Source: Paenibacillus glycanilyticus NBRC 16618 (GTDB lineage: Bacteria; Bacillota; Bacilli; Paenibacillales; Paenibacillaceae). From it: DNA of 64,000 bases. Positions 42,582 through 51,500 of the stretch are shown here, piece by piece. How positions within the stretch are numbered: position 1 is the first letter of the stretch; the number at the start of each line of letters is the position of its first letter. The position numbers were made by a program, and so were the translations under genes. The notes below the pieces were generated by a model, which saw nothing but the letters and a program-made list of their open reading frames with translations, ran no database searches and was not told the origin of the DNA. The DNA is taken from positions 62,001 to 126,000 of the forward strand of contig NZ_BILY01000001.1 in the NCBI RefSeq assembly GCF_004000805.1. The letters are read 5' to 3'.

Positions 42582-43253
42582 ATGCAGCGATATCATTATT
42601 TGGCGCACTGCCGCCATGGCGTAGATCCTTCCGTCTACTTCCGCGATGTTGCAAGCGAGCTTCAAGAACGGATGAAGGAAGCGGTCGTTCACCATCTTAG
42701 CTTGTTCCACTATGGATCCAAGCTTTTTCTCTACTATGAGAGCCCCTTAATGGATGCCGATCCGCACGCTCTCTTCAAGCGCTGCGAATCCGGACTTGAG
42801 CAATGGCCGGGTACGGACACGCCCCGGAGATGGGTACCGATGATGGATATTTTCCATTATCAGCAGCCTGCCGGCGCGGAGCATTGGCGACGAATCCACC
42901 TCTCGCCACAGCCTTATGCCCGGATCGCGCGGCTGAAGCCGGAGCAAGTGGCCAGCTATATTTTCTACCATTATCAATACCAGGAAGAGCGCCCCGGTGA
43001 CGGAGACAAATACGGTATGATCTCGCTCTACGAGAATCTGTTGTTTTTCTATTCCGAATCGCCGGCTACAATTGAACCGCCACCGTATGCAGGCAAGCTT
43101 GACACCGCAAATACGCCTTCCGATTGGCAAGCCGCAATGGATCCCCACTTCATCATGTGGGATCAAGACGCCGGCAAATCCCTGGCCTGGCTGGAGATTC
43201 CCCTGCTGCTCCAGCTTGAAGGCGAAGCTTATGGCAAGGAGCATGCACGATGA
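42582..43253 (+). CDS. Two-domain protein, possibly L-rhamnose-mutarotase-like
   Basis: A 223-residue soluble protein with two similar halves. The first has RMKEAVVHHLSLFHYGSKLFLYYESP and then WPGTDTPRRWVPMMDIF; the second has GDKYGMISLYENLLFFYSESP and then DWQAAMDPHFIMW (each shown in shortened form in findings). A strand-helix-strand pattern ending in W...M...F is typical of dimeric ferredoxin-like barrels such as RhaM, which interconverts rhamnose anomers. A single chain holding two copies would mimic the RhaM dimer. Catalytic His/Tyr residues could not be assigned. Its stop overlaps the GH2 start by four bases, so it is coupled to it. Confidence 0.5.
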   Translation: MQRYHYLAHCRHGVDPSVYFRDVASELQERMKEAVVHHLSLFHYGSKLFLYYESPLMDADPHALFKRCESGLEQWPGTDTPRRWVPMMDIFHYQQPAGAEHWRRIHLSPQPYARIARLKPEQVASYIFYHYQYQEERPGDGDKYGMISLYENLLFFYSESPATIEPPPYAGKLDTANTPSDWQAAMDPHFIMWDQDAGKSLAWLEIPLLLQLEGEAYGKEHAR

Positions 43254-46200
43254 GAACAACGTTTAGCCTAAATGGCGAATGGGATTTCATGCCTCTGTAT
43301 GAGCATGGACCGGACTTGACTCTTCCCGAGCAGCTTATCTTCGAGGAACGGAAAGTACAGGTCCCGTCCAGCTGGCGTTCTTCTTACGTGCGGGCATCGG
43401 GCAAAAGCTTTGGGGAAATAGCCGATCACGGATATGCTCCCTATGATTGGTATGGTTATCCGAAGGAATGGGCACGGGCGGATGCCGGTGTGCTCCATCG
43501 GGTGTTTCAGGCGCCCGTAGAGAAGAACGAGCGTCTATTCCTCAGGTTTGACGGCATTATGCAAAAAGCCGCCGTCTATCTGGATCATCAGCTGGTTGCT
43601 GTCTGGGAGGATGGTTATCTCCCGCTTCTCGTGGAGGTAACAGAGCGGATCCAGGCGGGAAGCAGCCACCAGCTGCATGTCGTGTGCGGCAGCTTTGACA
43701 AAGTTACGCTGCCTTCCGGACAGCAAAAGGTTACCGGGTTAGTCGGCTCCTGGTTTGGCGCTCTAGCGAGAGGCCTATGGGCGGATGTTTATTTGGTAAG
43801 CAGGCCACTGCTATCGCTCTCGGATGTAACGATCCGCACATCCGTCCGGGAGGGCCGGCTCCACGTAAGTACCGGGATAAGCCATTCCTGTAGGGAGCAG
43901 CTGGACTCGTCTATCAGAGTTGAACTGCGCGTAAGGGAGAGCAGCTCGCAAGCAGCCTCCCCTATTATCATAGCAGCTGAGGCTGTTTCGGCTGAATGGT
44001 CGAATGAGGGTCAATCCAGCCAAGCCGTTTTTTCTATCGAATGGGCAGATGCCAAGCTGTGGAATCCGGATCATCCTTTCCTCTACGCGCTGGAGCTGGT
44101 GCTAATAGACTGTAACCGTGTACTGGACCGGGTGGAGGAACGGTTTGGTTTTCGCGAAATCACTACCGAAGGTCCTCGATTTTATTTAAACGGGATTCCC
44201 CTTAACCTGCGTGGCGATTCCTGGCATTTCCAAGGCGGGATTCAACAAACGAAGGAGTACGTAAGGAACTGGTACCGCATGTGCAAGGAAGCCGGCGTCA
44301 ACTGCGTTCGCCTTCATGCGGAGCCGCATCCGGCTTATTATTTGGACATTGCCGATGAAGAAGGCATGCTGATTGTGGACGAAACCGCGATTTACGGCTC
44401 CAGCAAATCGATGTTGGCCGATCATCCCGAATTTATAACGAACTGCAAGAACCATATCCGAAGATTGGTGGAACGGGACAGGAATCATCCTTCCGTTATT
44501 CTGTGGAGCCTGCAGAACGAGATGCGCTGGGTGGACGGGCGCGACGGCTTCAAGCTGCATATCCCGTCTATGATGGCTGTCATTCGCGAGCTTGACTCTA
44601 CCCGTCCCATCATTCTGGAAGGAGATAACCGTCTTCTCTCCAAAGAATTAACCGAAGTAGAGACCCGGCATTACAATATCGACGGAACCATCGACGGTTG
44701 GGAACGCAAGGCGCCTCTCGTCTTTGGCGAGCATGGCGGCTGGTGGTATATTTGCCCTCAGAACAGCAGCATGTATGTTGGTCATCTTGCGTACAAGGAT
44801 ACGGAGGAATGCACAAAGGGGCTGGCGGAAAAGGAACGCTTGTTTATCGAATATGCAAGGCGGCAAGGGGTATCCGGCTTGTGCACCTTTAACTTCGCCC
44901 ATTATTTCATGCGTGCGATGCCCGAGCGGGACATCCCGCTTCAGCTGCCTCATTCGGAAGCGGAAGGTCCGCAGCTGAAAGTGATTCCGCGGTACTCCCT
45001 AACCCTTAATAACGGCCTTCTTCCGGAGGAGTATCCGATGTACCGGAAAAATCCGTCCTTTGATATTTTGGCCGCTGCTTTTAAGCCCGCCACTCTTATT
45101 CCGGCCGAATACAACCGCTCGTTTTTTGATGATGAGCCAATTGTCCGGAGCTTTGATGTATATAACGAAACGCTGCATACCCGTCAGACGACTGTTGTCT
45201 GCGAAGTACGGCAGGAAGGACGGCTCATTCACAAGGAGACTTTCGAGTTCCGGCAAGCTCCCGCTAATCGCACCACGGTAACGACAAGATGGAAGCCGGA
45301 ATCCGTTCATGATGAATCTCTTATTCAATTACATGCCGTGTTGCTGCATGATAATGTACCTGTGCATGAACTGGATTTGAGCTTCAAGCTGTATCCTTCC
45401 CGATATAAGACGGAGCCCGTCGTCATCAACCGGCCCGTCGTTTATACAGGCGGCGAGCACGACTACGCTATAATTCGTACATTGATTCCGGAATGCAAGC
45501 CCGTCACTGCGGAACAGATTCTGCAGCTGTCTCCTGATCATCTCCTCGTGGCGGGAAGCAAACTCGAAGATCCGGATGGACGGCTTGAGGAGGCGCTTAA
45601 CCGGTACGCCGGTCAAGGCGGCAGAATTGTGCTTCTCGAGCAGCTTCATTTGTCCTTTGGAGAATTGGCGATCTCCCGGCAAGACTTCATGAGAGCTCAT
45701 TCCGGGGATTACAGCCATCCCGTTCTTCAAGGACTGGATAACGAAGATTTCATGTTTTGGCATGAAGAGCTTCGGGAAGACGGGCCTCTACCGATTATCC
45801 ATGCCGCTTTCGAGAAGCCGGTGAAAGGCCCTTTCAAGATGCTTCTGGAATGCAGCGCGGGAGATTTCGGGGATGGCGGAGATTTATGGTCGCCGCTTCT
45901 GGAATACCGGAGCAAGGAAGGGCTGTTTGTTGCCAATCAGCTGGAGCTGATGGCGAACTTCCACCGGGTACCGCAAGCCTGCCTCCTGCTTCGCAATTTG
46001 CTTGCTTATGCGGGGAACGCCGAAGATACGATCGTCCTTCGTGCAGGGGCGTTCATAAAGCCGGGAGGAAAAACGGAGGCTTTCCTGCATACAATTAGCC
46101 TTGTTTTTGATCGGCTTACGGACGTTTCTAATAAGCTCGATGATTATGGCCTTATTCTGATTGAGCCGCATCTGCTCGCAGATCCTAATTCGGCTGCGGC

Positions 46201-47224
46201 TATACGGGGATATGCGGCAAAAGGCGGTAAGGTGATCCTCCTCCCGGCAGTAGACGGGCAAGATGCTACGCTGGCCGCACTTCTTAGTCGGAATGTCACC
46301 GTCCGGGAGAAAGTAACCTATCATCTTGAAGCGGACTATTCGGATCCGGCGGTTCAAGGCTTTAGTCCGGTAGATTTGTTTGGTTACGACAAGGTGTTCT
46401 TGTCTCCGAGGGACGTCGTGAACCGCCCTCTCGCTTCGCATAGCCTGTCGGTGGATGGCGCTGACGTACTATGCAAGAGCGTGGAAGGTACCGCGTGGCA
46501 CGATTATTTCATCGGCCAGCATACGGATGAATACAGCAGACTAGCTCTGGTTGAACTGAATCGGGAGAAAGAACAGCCAGCCGGGCATTACCTCCTTCAA
46601 ATGCAGGCAGGCCAAGGGTTGTTTATGCTCTCTCAGCTTCTTCTGGAACCGGAAAGCGACAAGTCGATTCGTTTGTATACGAGATTGCTTGCTAATCTCG
46701 GCGCGTCGTTTGATGACCGTCTCTTGTCGGCAGTCAAAGGCAGCGGTCAATGGGCCGTGGAGAAAATCATGGCCATGCCTTGCCGGCCTTACGTCGATTA
46801 TGAAGCCATGAAAGCCTACTATATCGATTCCGAGTTCTCGCTTAACAATCTAGGCGAAGGACTTTACGGCTGGATGCAGAAAAAAGAGCGCAGCCGCGAT
46901 GACGGAACATTCCGCATTGTTAATTCAAACGGAGATCGCTGGTTTCTCAGCTGCTTTGTTTATATGCTGGACCCTTCGTCTGAAGTAAAGAAGGGCCGGC
47001 TACAGATTACAACCAACAGCTCCTGCATGATTTATATAAACGGCAGCCCGGTGGACGCGCCGGATCAAGAGATTACTCTCCAAGCCGGAATTAACCGCCT
47101 GATTGCCATTGTGGACGGTACGGAAGAGGATATCAGGATTGGCATGGTATTAAAAAATACGGACGGCACTCCGATGAAGCATCTGCAATACAAGCTGACT
47201 CTCGACGAAGTAGAGCCTAAATAA
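43250..47224 (+). CDS. GH2-family glycoside hydrolase, very long
   Basis: A 1324-residue cytoplasmic enzyme. Residues 1-185 form the sugar-binding jelly roll, 190-300 the immunoglobulin-like domain, and 310-600 the barrel. Acid/base Glu424 lies in ILWSLQNEM, nucleophile Glu494 in VFGEHGGWW. GH2 members are beta-galactosidases, glucuronidases, mannosidases and pectin-side-chain enzymes. The 720 residues after the barrel are unusual. They contain two stretches that look like degenerate class I amidotransferase/flavodoxin folds (about 780-920 and 960-1080; AGQGGRIVLLEQ and AAKGGKVILLP) and a C-terminal beta-domain. ATG overlaps the preceding stop. The operon continues with a lyase-like gene 18 bases later. 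Confidence 0.88.
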   Translation: MRTTFSLNGEWDFMPLYEHGPDLTLPEQLIFEERKVQVPSSWRSSYVRASGKSFGEIADHGYAPYDWYGYPKEWARADAGVLHRVFQAPVEKNERLFLRFDGIMQKAAVYLDHQLVAVWEDGYLPLLVEVTERIQAGSSHQLHVVCGSFDKVTLPSGQQKVTGLVGSWFGALARGLWADVYLVSRPLLSLSDVTIRTSVREGRLHVSTGISHSCREQLDSSIRVELRVRESSSQAASPIIIAAEAVSAEWSNEGQSSQAVFSIEWADAKLWNPDHPFLYALELVLIDCNRVLDRVEERFGFREITTEGPRFYLNGIPLNLRGDSWHFQGGIQQTKEYVRNWYRMCKEAGVNCVRLHAEPHPAYYLDIADEEGMLIVDETAIYGSSKSMLADHPEFITNCKNHIRRLVERDRNHPSVILWSLQNEMRWVDGRDGFKLHIPSMMAVIRELDSTRPIILEGDNRLLSKELTEVETRHYNIDGTIDGWERKAPLVFGEHGGWWYICPQNSSMYVGHLAYKDTEECTKGLAEKERLFIEYARRQGVSGLCTFNFAHYFMRAMPERDIPLQLPHSEAEGPQLKVIPRYSLTLNNGLLPEEYPMYRKNPSFDILAAAFKPATLIPAEYNRSFFDDEPIVRSFDVYNETLHTRQTTVVCEVRQEGRLIHKETFEFRQAPANRTTVTTRWKPESVHDESLIQLHAVLLHDNVPVHELDLSFKLYPSRYKTEPVVINRPVVYTGGEHDYAIIRTLIPECKPVTAEQILQLSPDHLLVAGSKLEDPDGRLEEALNRYAGQGGRIVLLEQLHLSFGELAISRQDFMRAHSGDYSHPVLQGLDNEDFMFWHEELREDGPLPIIHAAFEKPVKGPFKMLLECSAGDFGDGGDLWSPLLEYRSKEGLFVANQLELMANFHRVPQACLLLRNLLAYAGNAEDTIVLRAGAFIKPGGKTEAFLHTISLVFDRLTDVSNKLDDYGLILIEPHLLADPNSAAAIRGYAAKGGKVILLPAVDGQDATLAALLSRNVTVREKVTYHLEADYSDPAVQGFSPVDLFGYDKVFLSPRDVVNRPLASHSLSVDGADVLCKSVEGTAWHDYFIGQHTDEYSRLALVELNREKEQPAGHYLLQMQAGQGLFMLSQLLLEPESDKSIRLYTRLLANLGASFDDRLLSAVKGSGQWAVEKIMAMPCRPYVDYEAMKAYYIDSEFSLNNLGEGLYGWMQKKERSRDDGTFRIVNSNGDRWFLSCFVYMLDPSSEVKKGRLQITTNSSCMIYINGSPVDAPDQEITLQAGINRLIAIVDGTEEDIRIGMVLKNTDGTPMKHLQYKLTLDEVEPK

Positions 47225-47242
47225 AATAGGAGGAACGTCCTC

Positions 47243-48223
47243 ATGAGCAAAAAGGAACTCATTTCCCAAACCGCTGCTGCAGCTAAGGATGAACTTCTGC
47301 GTTTAGCGAAGGAGAGTATGTCCGTCAGCTGTCATGCCGTTCCCGTCTGGCATATTCCCGGCTTTTATTTCGATGCCGCCGGTCACCAGGCCGCGAAAAA
47401 ACTCATGGAGGCCGATGCGCAAGCCGCTTACGCGACAGCGCTGGCTTACCGGGTTACCGGTCAGTCCATCTATGCGGACAAAGCAGTGGAGCTGCTGCAG
47501 GGCTGGGCTTCTATTAACCGGGAGCTCACGGACAATGACGGTCCGCTGGTGTCCGCTTATTTGGGATCAGGCTTTCTTCAAGCGGCGGAGTGGCTAAAAG
47601 GTCATCCGGGATGGAGCCAGGAGGATCGGGATTCATTTATCCTTTGGATTACTACTGTTCTATTACCGGAGTGGGACCGTATCCCGCTCCGGAACAATTG
47701 GTGGAGCTGGAGCTTGTACGCCCAGCTATTGCTCTATCGTTTCCTGGATGATCAAGCTGGTTTTGCGGAGGAGGTCGCTCATTTGAAGGAGCATATCGAC
47801 TCTTCCCTGTCGCTTACCGGCTTTATCCCGGAAGAAACGCTAAGAGGAACCAATTCGATCTGGTACCATTATTTTGCCCTTGCTCCTCTCACGGCTGCGG
47901 CCAAGCAGGTGCTGGATTATACCGGCGAGGACTTGTTCCGCTGGACCTCCCCTAGCGGCAATACCATCAAGAAAGCGCTAGATACGCTGCTTTATTATGC
48001 CAACGGCCGTGCCGGGGAGTGGCCATACGAGAAAGGCCAGAACGTCCCGGACCCTCTTTCTTCGCAGACCTGGCCTCTTGATCTCTATGAAGCGATGTCC
48101 AACATTTTCAAAGATCCCGAATACGATCAATTCGTCTCCCCATACCGCCCGATCATCGGCAACCGGAACAAAAGCAGTGGTTATTTTCAGTCCTACGCTT
48201 GGGTTTTCCCCGAGCTGCTGTAA
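47243..48223 (+). CDS. Alginate-lyase-family (PF05426-like) alpha-helical protein
   Basis: A 326-residue alpha/alpha-barrel protein. YATALAYRVTGQSIYADKAVELLQGWASI is the helix pair characteristic of the Alginate_lyase Pfam family (PL5/PL38-like). RNNWWSWSLYAQLL supplies the Asn-Asn-Trp substrate motif, and RGTNSIWYHYFAL the likely catalytic Tyr/His. No signal peptide, so it acts on uronate-containing oligosaccharides in the cytoplasm. TAGGAGGAACG precedes the ATG. It is last in the operon and is followed by a strong terminator. Confidence 0.78.
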   Translation: MSKKELISQTAAAAKDELLRLAKESMSVSCHAVPVWHIPGFYFDAAGHQAAKKLMEADAQAAYATALAYRVTGQSIYADKAVELLQGWASINRELTDNDGPLVSAYLGSGFLQAAEWLKGHPGWSQEDRDSFILWITTVLLPEWDRIPLRNNWWSWSLYAQLLLYRFLDDQAGFAEEVAHLKEHIDSSLSLTGFIPEETLRGTNSIWYHYFALAPLTAAAKQVLDYTGEDLFRWTSPSGNTIKKALDTLLYYANGRAGEWPYEKGQNVPDPLSSQTWPLDLYEAMSNIFKDPEYDQFVSPYRPIIGNRNKSSGYFQSYAWVFPELL

Positions 48224-48279
48224 AAAGAAACAAGGTTCTACCAAAGTCATTAACGACTCGGGTAGAACCTTGTTTCTTT
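48224..48279 (+). terminator. Terminator of the GH2/lyase operon
   Basis: A 19-bp perfect stem, AAAGAAACAAGGTTCTACC (48224-48242) and its complement (48261-48279), starting right after the lyase stop codon; the T-rich 3' arm acts as tail. Confidence 0.9.
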
Positions 48280-48299
48280 ACATGTTAAACAGCAAAACG

Positions 48300-48493
48300 A
48301 CGTACGTTGGATTTCATCCACTATATTCCTCTTATTTGGGCCAATCATTGGCACTAGGATGGATTCACTCCAGTAAAATCTTCGATTTTCTTCCCTTTGC
48401 CACGTTTTAAGCGCATTTCGTTGGACGAAATCCAACGTAGCCCGTGAGATGCTGCTAGCAGTACCATTTTATTGGATAAAATCCAACGTACGT
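48300..48493. repeat. 194-bp non-coding element with 15-bp terminal inverted repeats
   Basis: ACGTACGTTGGATTT (48300-48314) and its exact inverse AAATCCAACGTACGT (48479-48493) bound the element. The inner copy CGTTGGA-CGAAA-TCCAACG (48419-48437 region) and the dyads TGGAT-TTC-ATCCA and TTGGAT-AAA-ATCCAA repeat the same word. No gene is inside. This looks like a miniature inverted-repeat element or intergenic palindrome family, inserted between two convergent terminators. Confidence 0.6.
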
Positions 48494-48526
48494 AATCCAA
48501 GCTGGCTTGAGCAGACCCAAAATCAC

Positions 48527-48564
48527 AAAAAGCGGTGCAGAGGCTTGCCCCTGCACCGCTTTTT
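48527..48564. terminator. Bidirectional terminator after the beta-helix enzyme gene
   Basis: A 14-bp perfect stem AAAAAGCGGTGCAG/CTGCACCGCTTTTT with a ten-base loop, four bases from the stop codon at 48569. Confidence 0.92.
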
Positions 48565-48568
48565 CCAC

Positions 48569-51500
48569 TTACACCGTTAAGCTATTCCCTTGCAAAACAT
48601 ACGCTGCATCCCGCAGAAGATAAGCGGCTGCCTCAGCCTGAATATGCTTGCCGCTTTGCGCCTCCACATGGTTAATAAAAGCTTCCAAACTGCTGTTGTC
48701 CAGCTTCATCGTTAAGCTATTAGCGATGCCCTGGTTATCAATCCAGTTGAGCTCATAGAATTGCGCAACTAACTCTTTCAGCGAACCGATGTCGGCATAG
48801 GTGGTGAAGGTCACCGTGCTCTGCCGCGTATTTCCTGCCAGGTCAATGGCAGAAACCGTAAACGTATGGGACCCTGCAGCCAGCGTATACAACGGAATAG
48901 CTGCTCCCTGCTGCAGTGTCTGACCATCCAGCTGCGCGGTTGTTTTGCCTTCATCCACTCCGGAGACGGTATCCGTGACCGCCCAAGACAAGGTCACTGT
49001 TTCCGAGTTTGCGTATGCCTTCTCTTCCAATCCCGTTATAGAAGCCTCGGGTTTACTAGTATCAAGCTTAAAGCTTATCGATTTGTCCTCTTCTCGATTT
49101 CCGGCCGAGTCAACCGACCGGTAGTGCAGCGAGTAACTCCCGTCTTCACTAAACATTAGCTGGCTCTGATAAGGAAGCCAGGTCACCCCGCCATCGGTGC
49201 TGTATTCCGTGCCTGTCACGCCAGTTCCGCTGTCGATTGCGCTCAGATCAACGGTTACAGGCTTGGAATACCAATCTCCGGTGCCATCAGGCTGCGATGG
49301 AGTCATAGCTGCCGCCGTTACCGGAGCAGTCCGGTCAATCCTCGTAAACTTGACGTCGTCGAACCAGAACTCGCTGAAGCCCCCGACATAAAAGCCCACC
49401 GTTCCGGATGCATTATGCTTGGTATCCGTGCCGTCCAGCCTTAGCTCCCCGTTGACATACACTCTAATTCTTGCTCCGTCTACCAGAACACGGATGCTGT
49501 ATTCCGAATTAGGCTGCAGATCCTGACCAGAGAAGTTATTCGTCTGCAGCACTGTCCAATTCGGATTGTATAGAATCCACTGCGACGTGCCGTCCGCCAA
49601 CTTCCGGTATCCGATCTTGCCTGAAGTGCCGGAAGCCGATCGGTCATACACGTAGAAGGTACCCTGAGCCGGCATCTCCGCAGGCGTCTTCAGCTTAAAG
49701 GTTAAATCATAATCGGTAAATACCTTCGGATGTAGAGCAGAAGCGCCCGCTACAATGCGGTACATCTTATTGCCGTTTACGGTTACGATGCTCCGGTTCG
49801 GGTCAACCGGCCATCTGTTCGCTCCTGAATCGAAATCCGTGTACAGAAGGATATCGGAGACGACTATTTTAATAGAAGCCGAAGCTTGCGGATTGGCAAC
49901 GGAGGTGACCGTAATTGTCGTCTCGCCTTTTGCCAAGGCGGTTACCTTGCCGCTCTCGTCGACGGATGCAATATCCGGATTTATGGATTGCCAGACAACA
50001 GCGCGATTGGCGGCATCCGACGGATCGAATTGCACCTGCAGCTGCTGCTGTTCATCAATGACCATGTTCAAGCTGCTCTTATCCAGCAGCAAGCCGGCTA
50101 CATCGGTCGTCGGAACCTTGAACTGAATATCGTCGAACAGCAAATAATCAAAGCCGCCGGCATAGAACCCGACTTTGCCCGAAGGATTAAAGGTCGGATC
50201 CGACGCTTTCAGCTTCAGCTGGCCATTGGCATAAACGCTAATCTCCTGTCCCTTCACAATAATCTTAATATCGTATACGGTATCGGGCTGCAGATCCTGG
50301 GAGGCTGACGTATTTTGCTTAATCGTTGCCCATGCCCCATTATATAGAATCCACGAGGAGGTTCCGTCCGCAAACTTCCGGTAACCGATTCTTCCTCCGC
50401 TGCCGCTTGGATTCAACCGGTCGAATACGTAAAAGGTAGCCAGCTCCGGAATAGCCGGCGGCGTCTTCAGCTTGAAGTCAAGCTCGTAATTGCTGAAGTC
50501 GTTATCGTTGAGCGCGGTGGCGCCTTTGAGCAGCTTATACATGTGATTGCCGCCGCCAACGTCTACAATGCTGCGGTTAGGATCGGTTGGCCAGCTATTC
50601 CTGCCGTTCTCGAAGTTCGTATCGTCCATAATGCCGTCTCCGACCTCAACGGTCACTTGAACCTCGTCCTTGAGAAGCGGATTGTCTGCCGATGCGGCCG
50701 TAACCGTTGCGCTGCCCAAGTTCACTCCCTTCAGCTTGCCGTTTGCATCCACCTTCACGACGGATGGATTGCTTGATGTGTACACCAGTGCAGGATTAGT
50801 CGCATTCCATGGCAGCACCGCCGCATAAAGATCGTAAGATTTGCCGATTCCGATCGCAAGGTTATCCTCATACAGCTCCACGCCTTCGACAGGAATAACG
50901 TCTGGAGCCAGGTAGGTTCCCGCTTTTTCCGTCAGTCCCATCTCGCCAAACGGAATATCCGCAAAGCCCGGTATTTGCTGGAATACCGCCGCGTCGGACT
51001 TCAAATTCAAATTCCCGCCGGCCAGGTCTACAAATCCAGGATCCGAGTTCGTCACCCAGTTGTTTGCGTATTGCACCAGATTAAGCTTATCGTAAGCGCC
51101 GTTTGCGTTTGTCGTGCTGCTTCTCGCTTTAGTCGGATTGTAAATAACATTGTTCTTAAACGTATTGGTGTCCGGATAATAGCGGTTTTCGGTGAAGAAA
51201 TCCGCCAGCTCCGGATATTTGGTCAGATGCGGCATGCCAACGAAGTTATTGTACTTGTCGAATAAAGCATGCCACGGTCCCATGTAGTTTTTGGAGATTT
51301 GCTGCTCCGGACCGTCGCCCAGGTACATATCCGAATATTCATATGGCGTCTTCGCGTCAATAAAGAGATTATTGCTGGTCTTAATATGGGCGCCGCCATT
51401 GTTCAGAATCGCGGAATTGCCCATCCGGTAAAAAATATTTTCCTCAATCGTAAGTCCCATCGTAAAGTTGTCCGGATATACCCCCTGCACGCCAGCCTTG

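Noticed and set aside
48250-48435. 61-codon minus-strand open frame inside the palindromic element
   Set aside because: It has no ribosome site, its bases are explained by inverted repeats, and it crosses the operon terminator.
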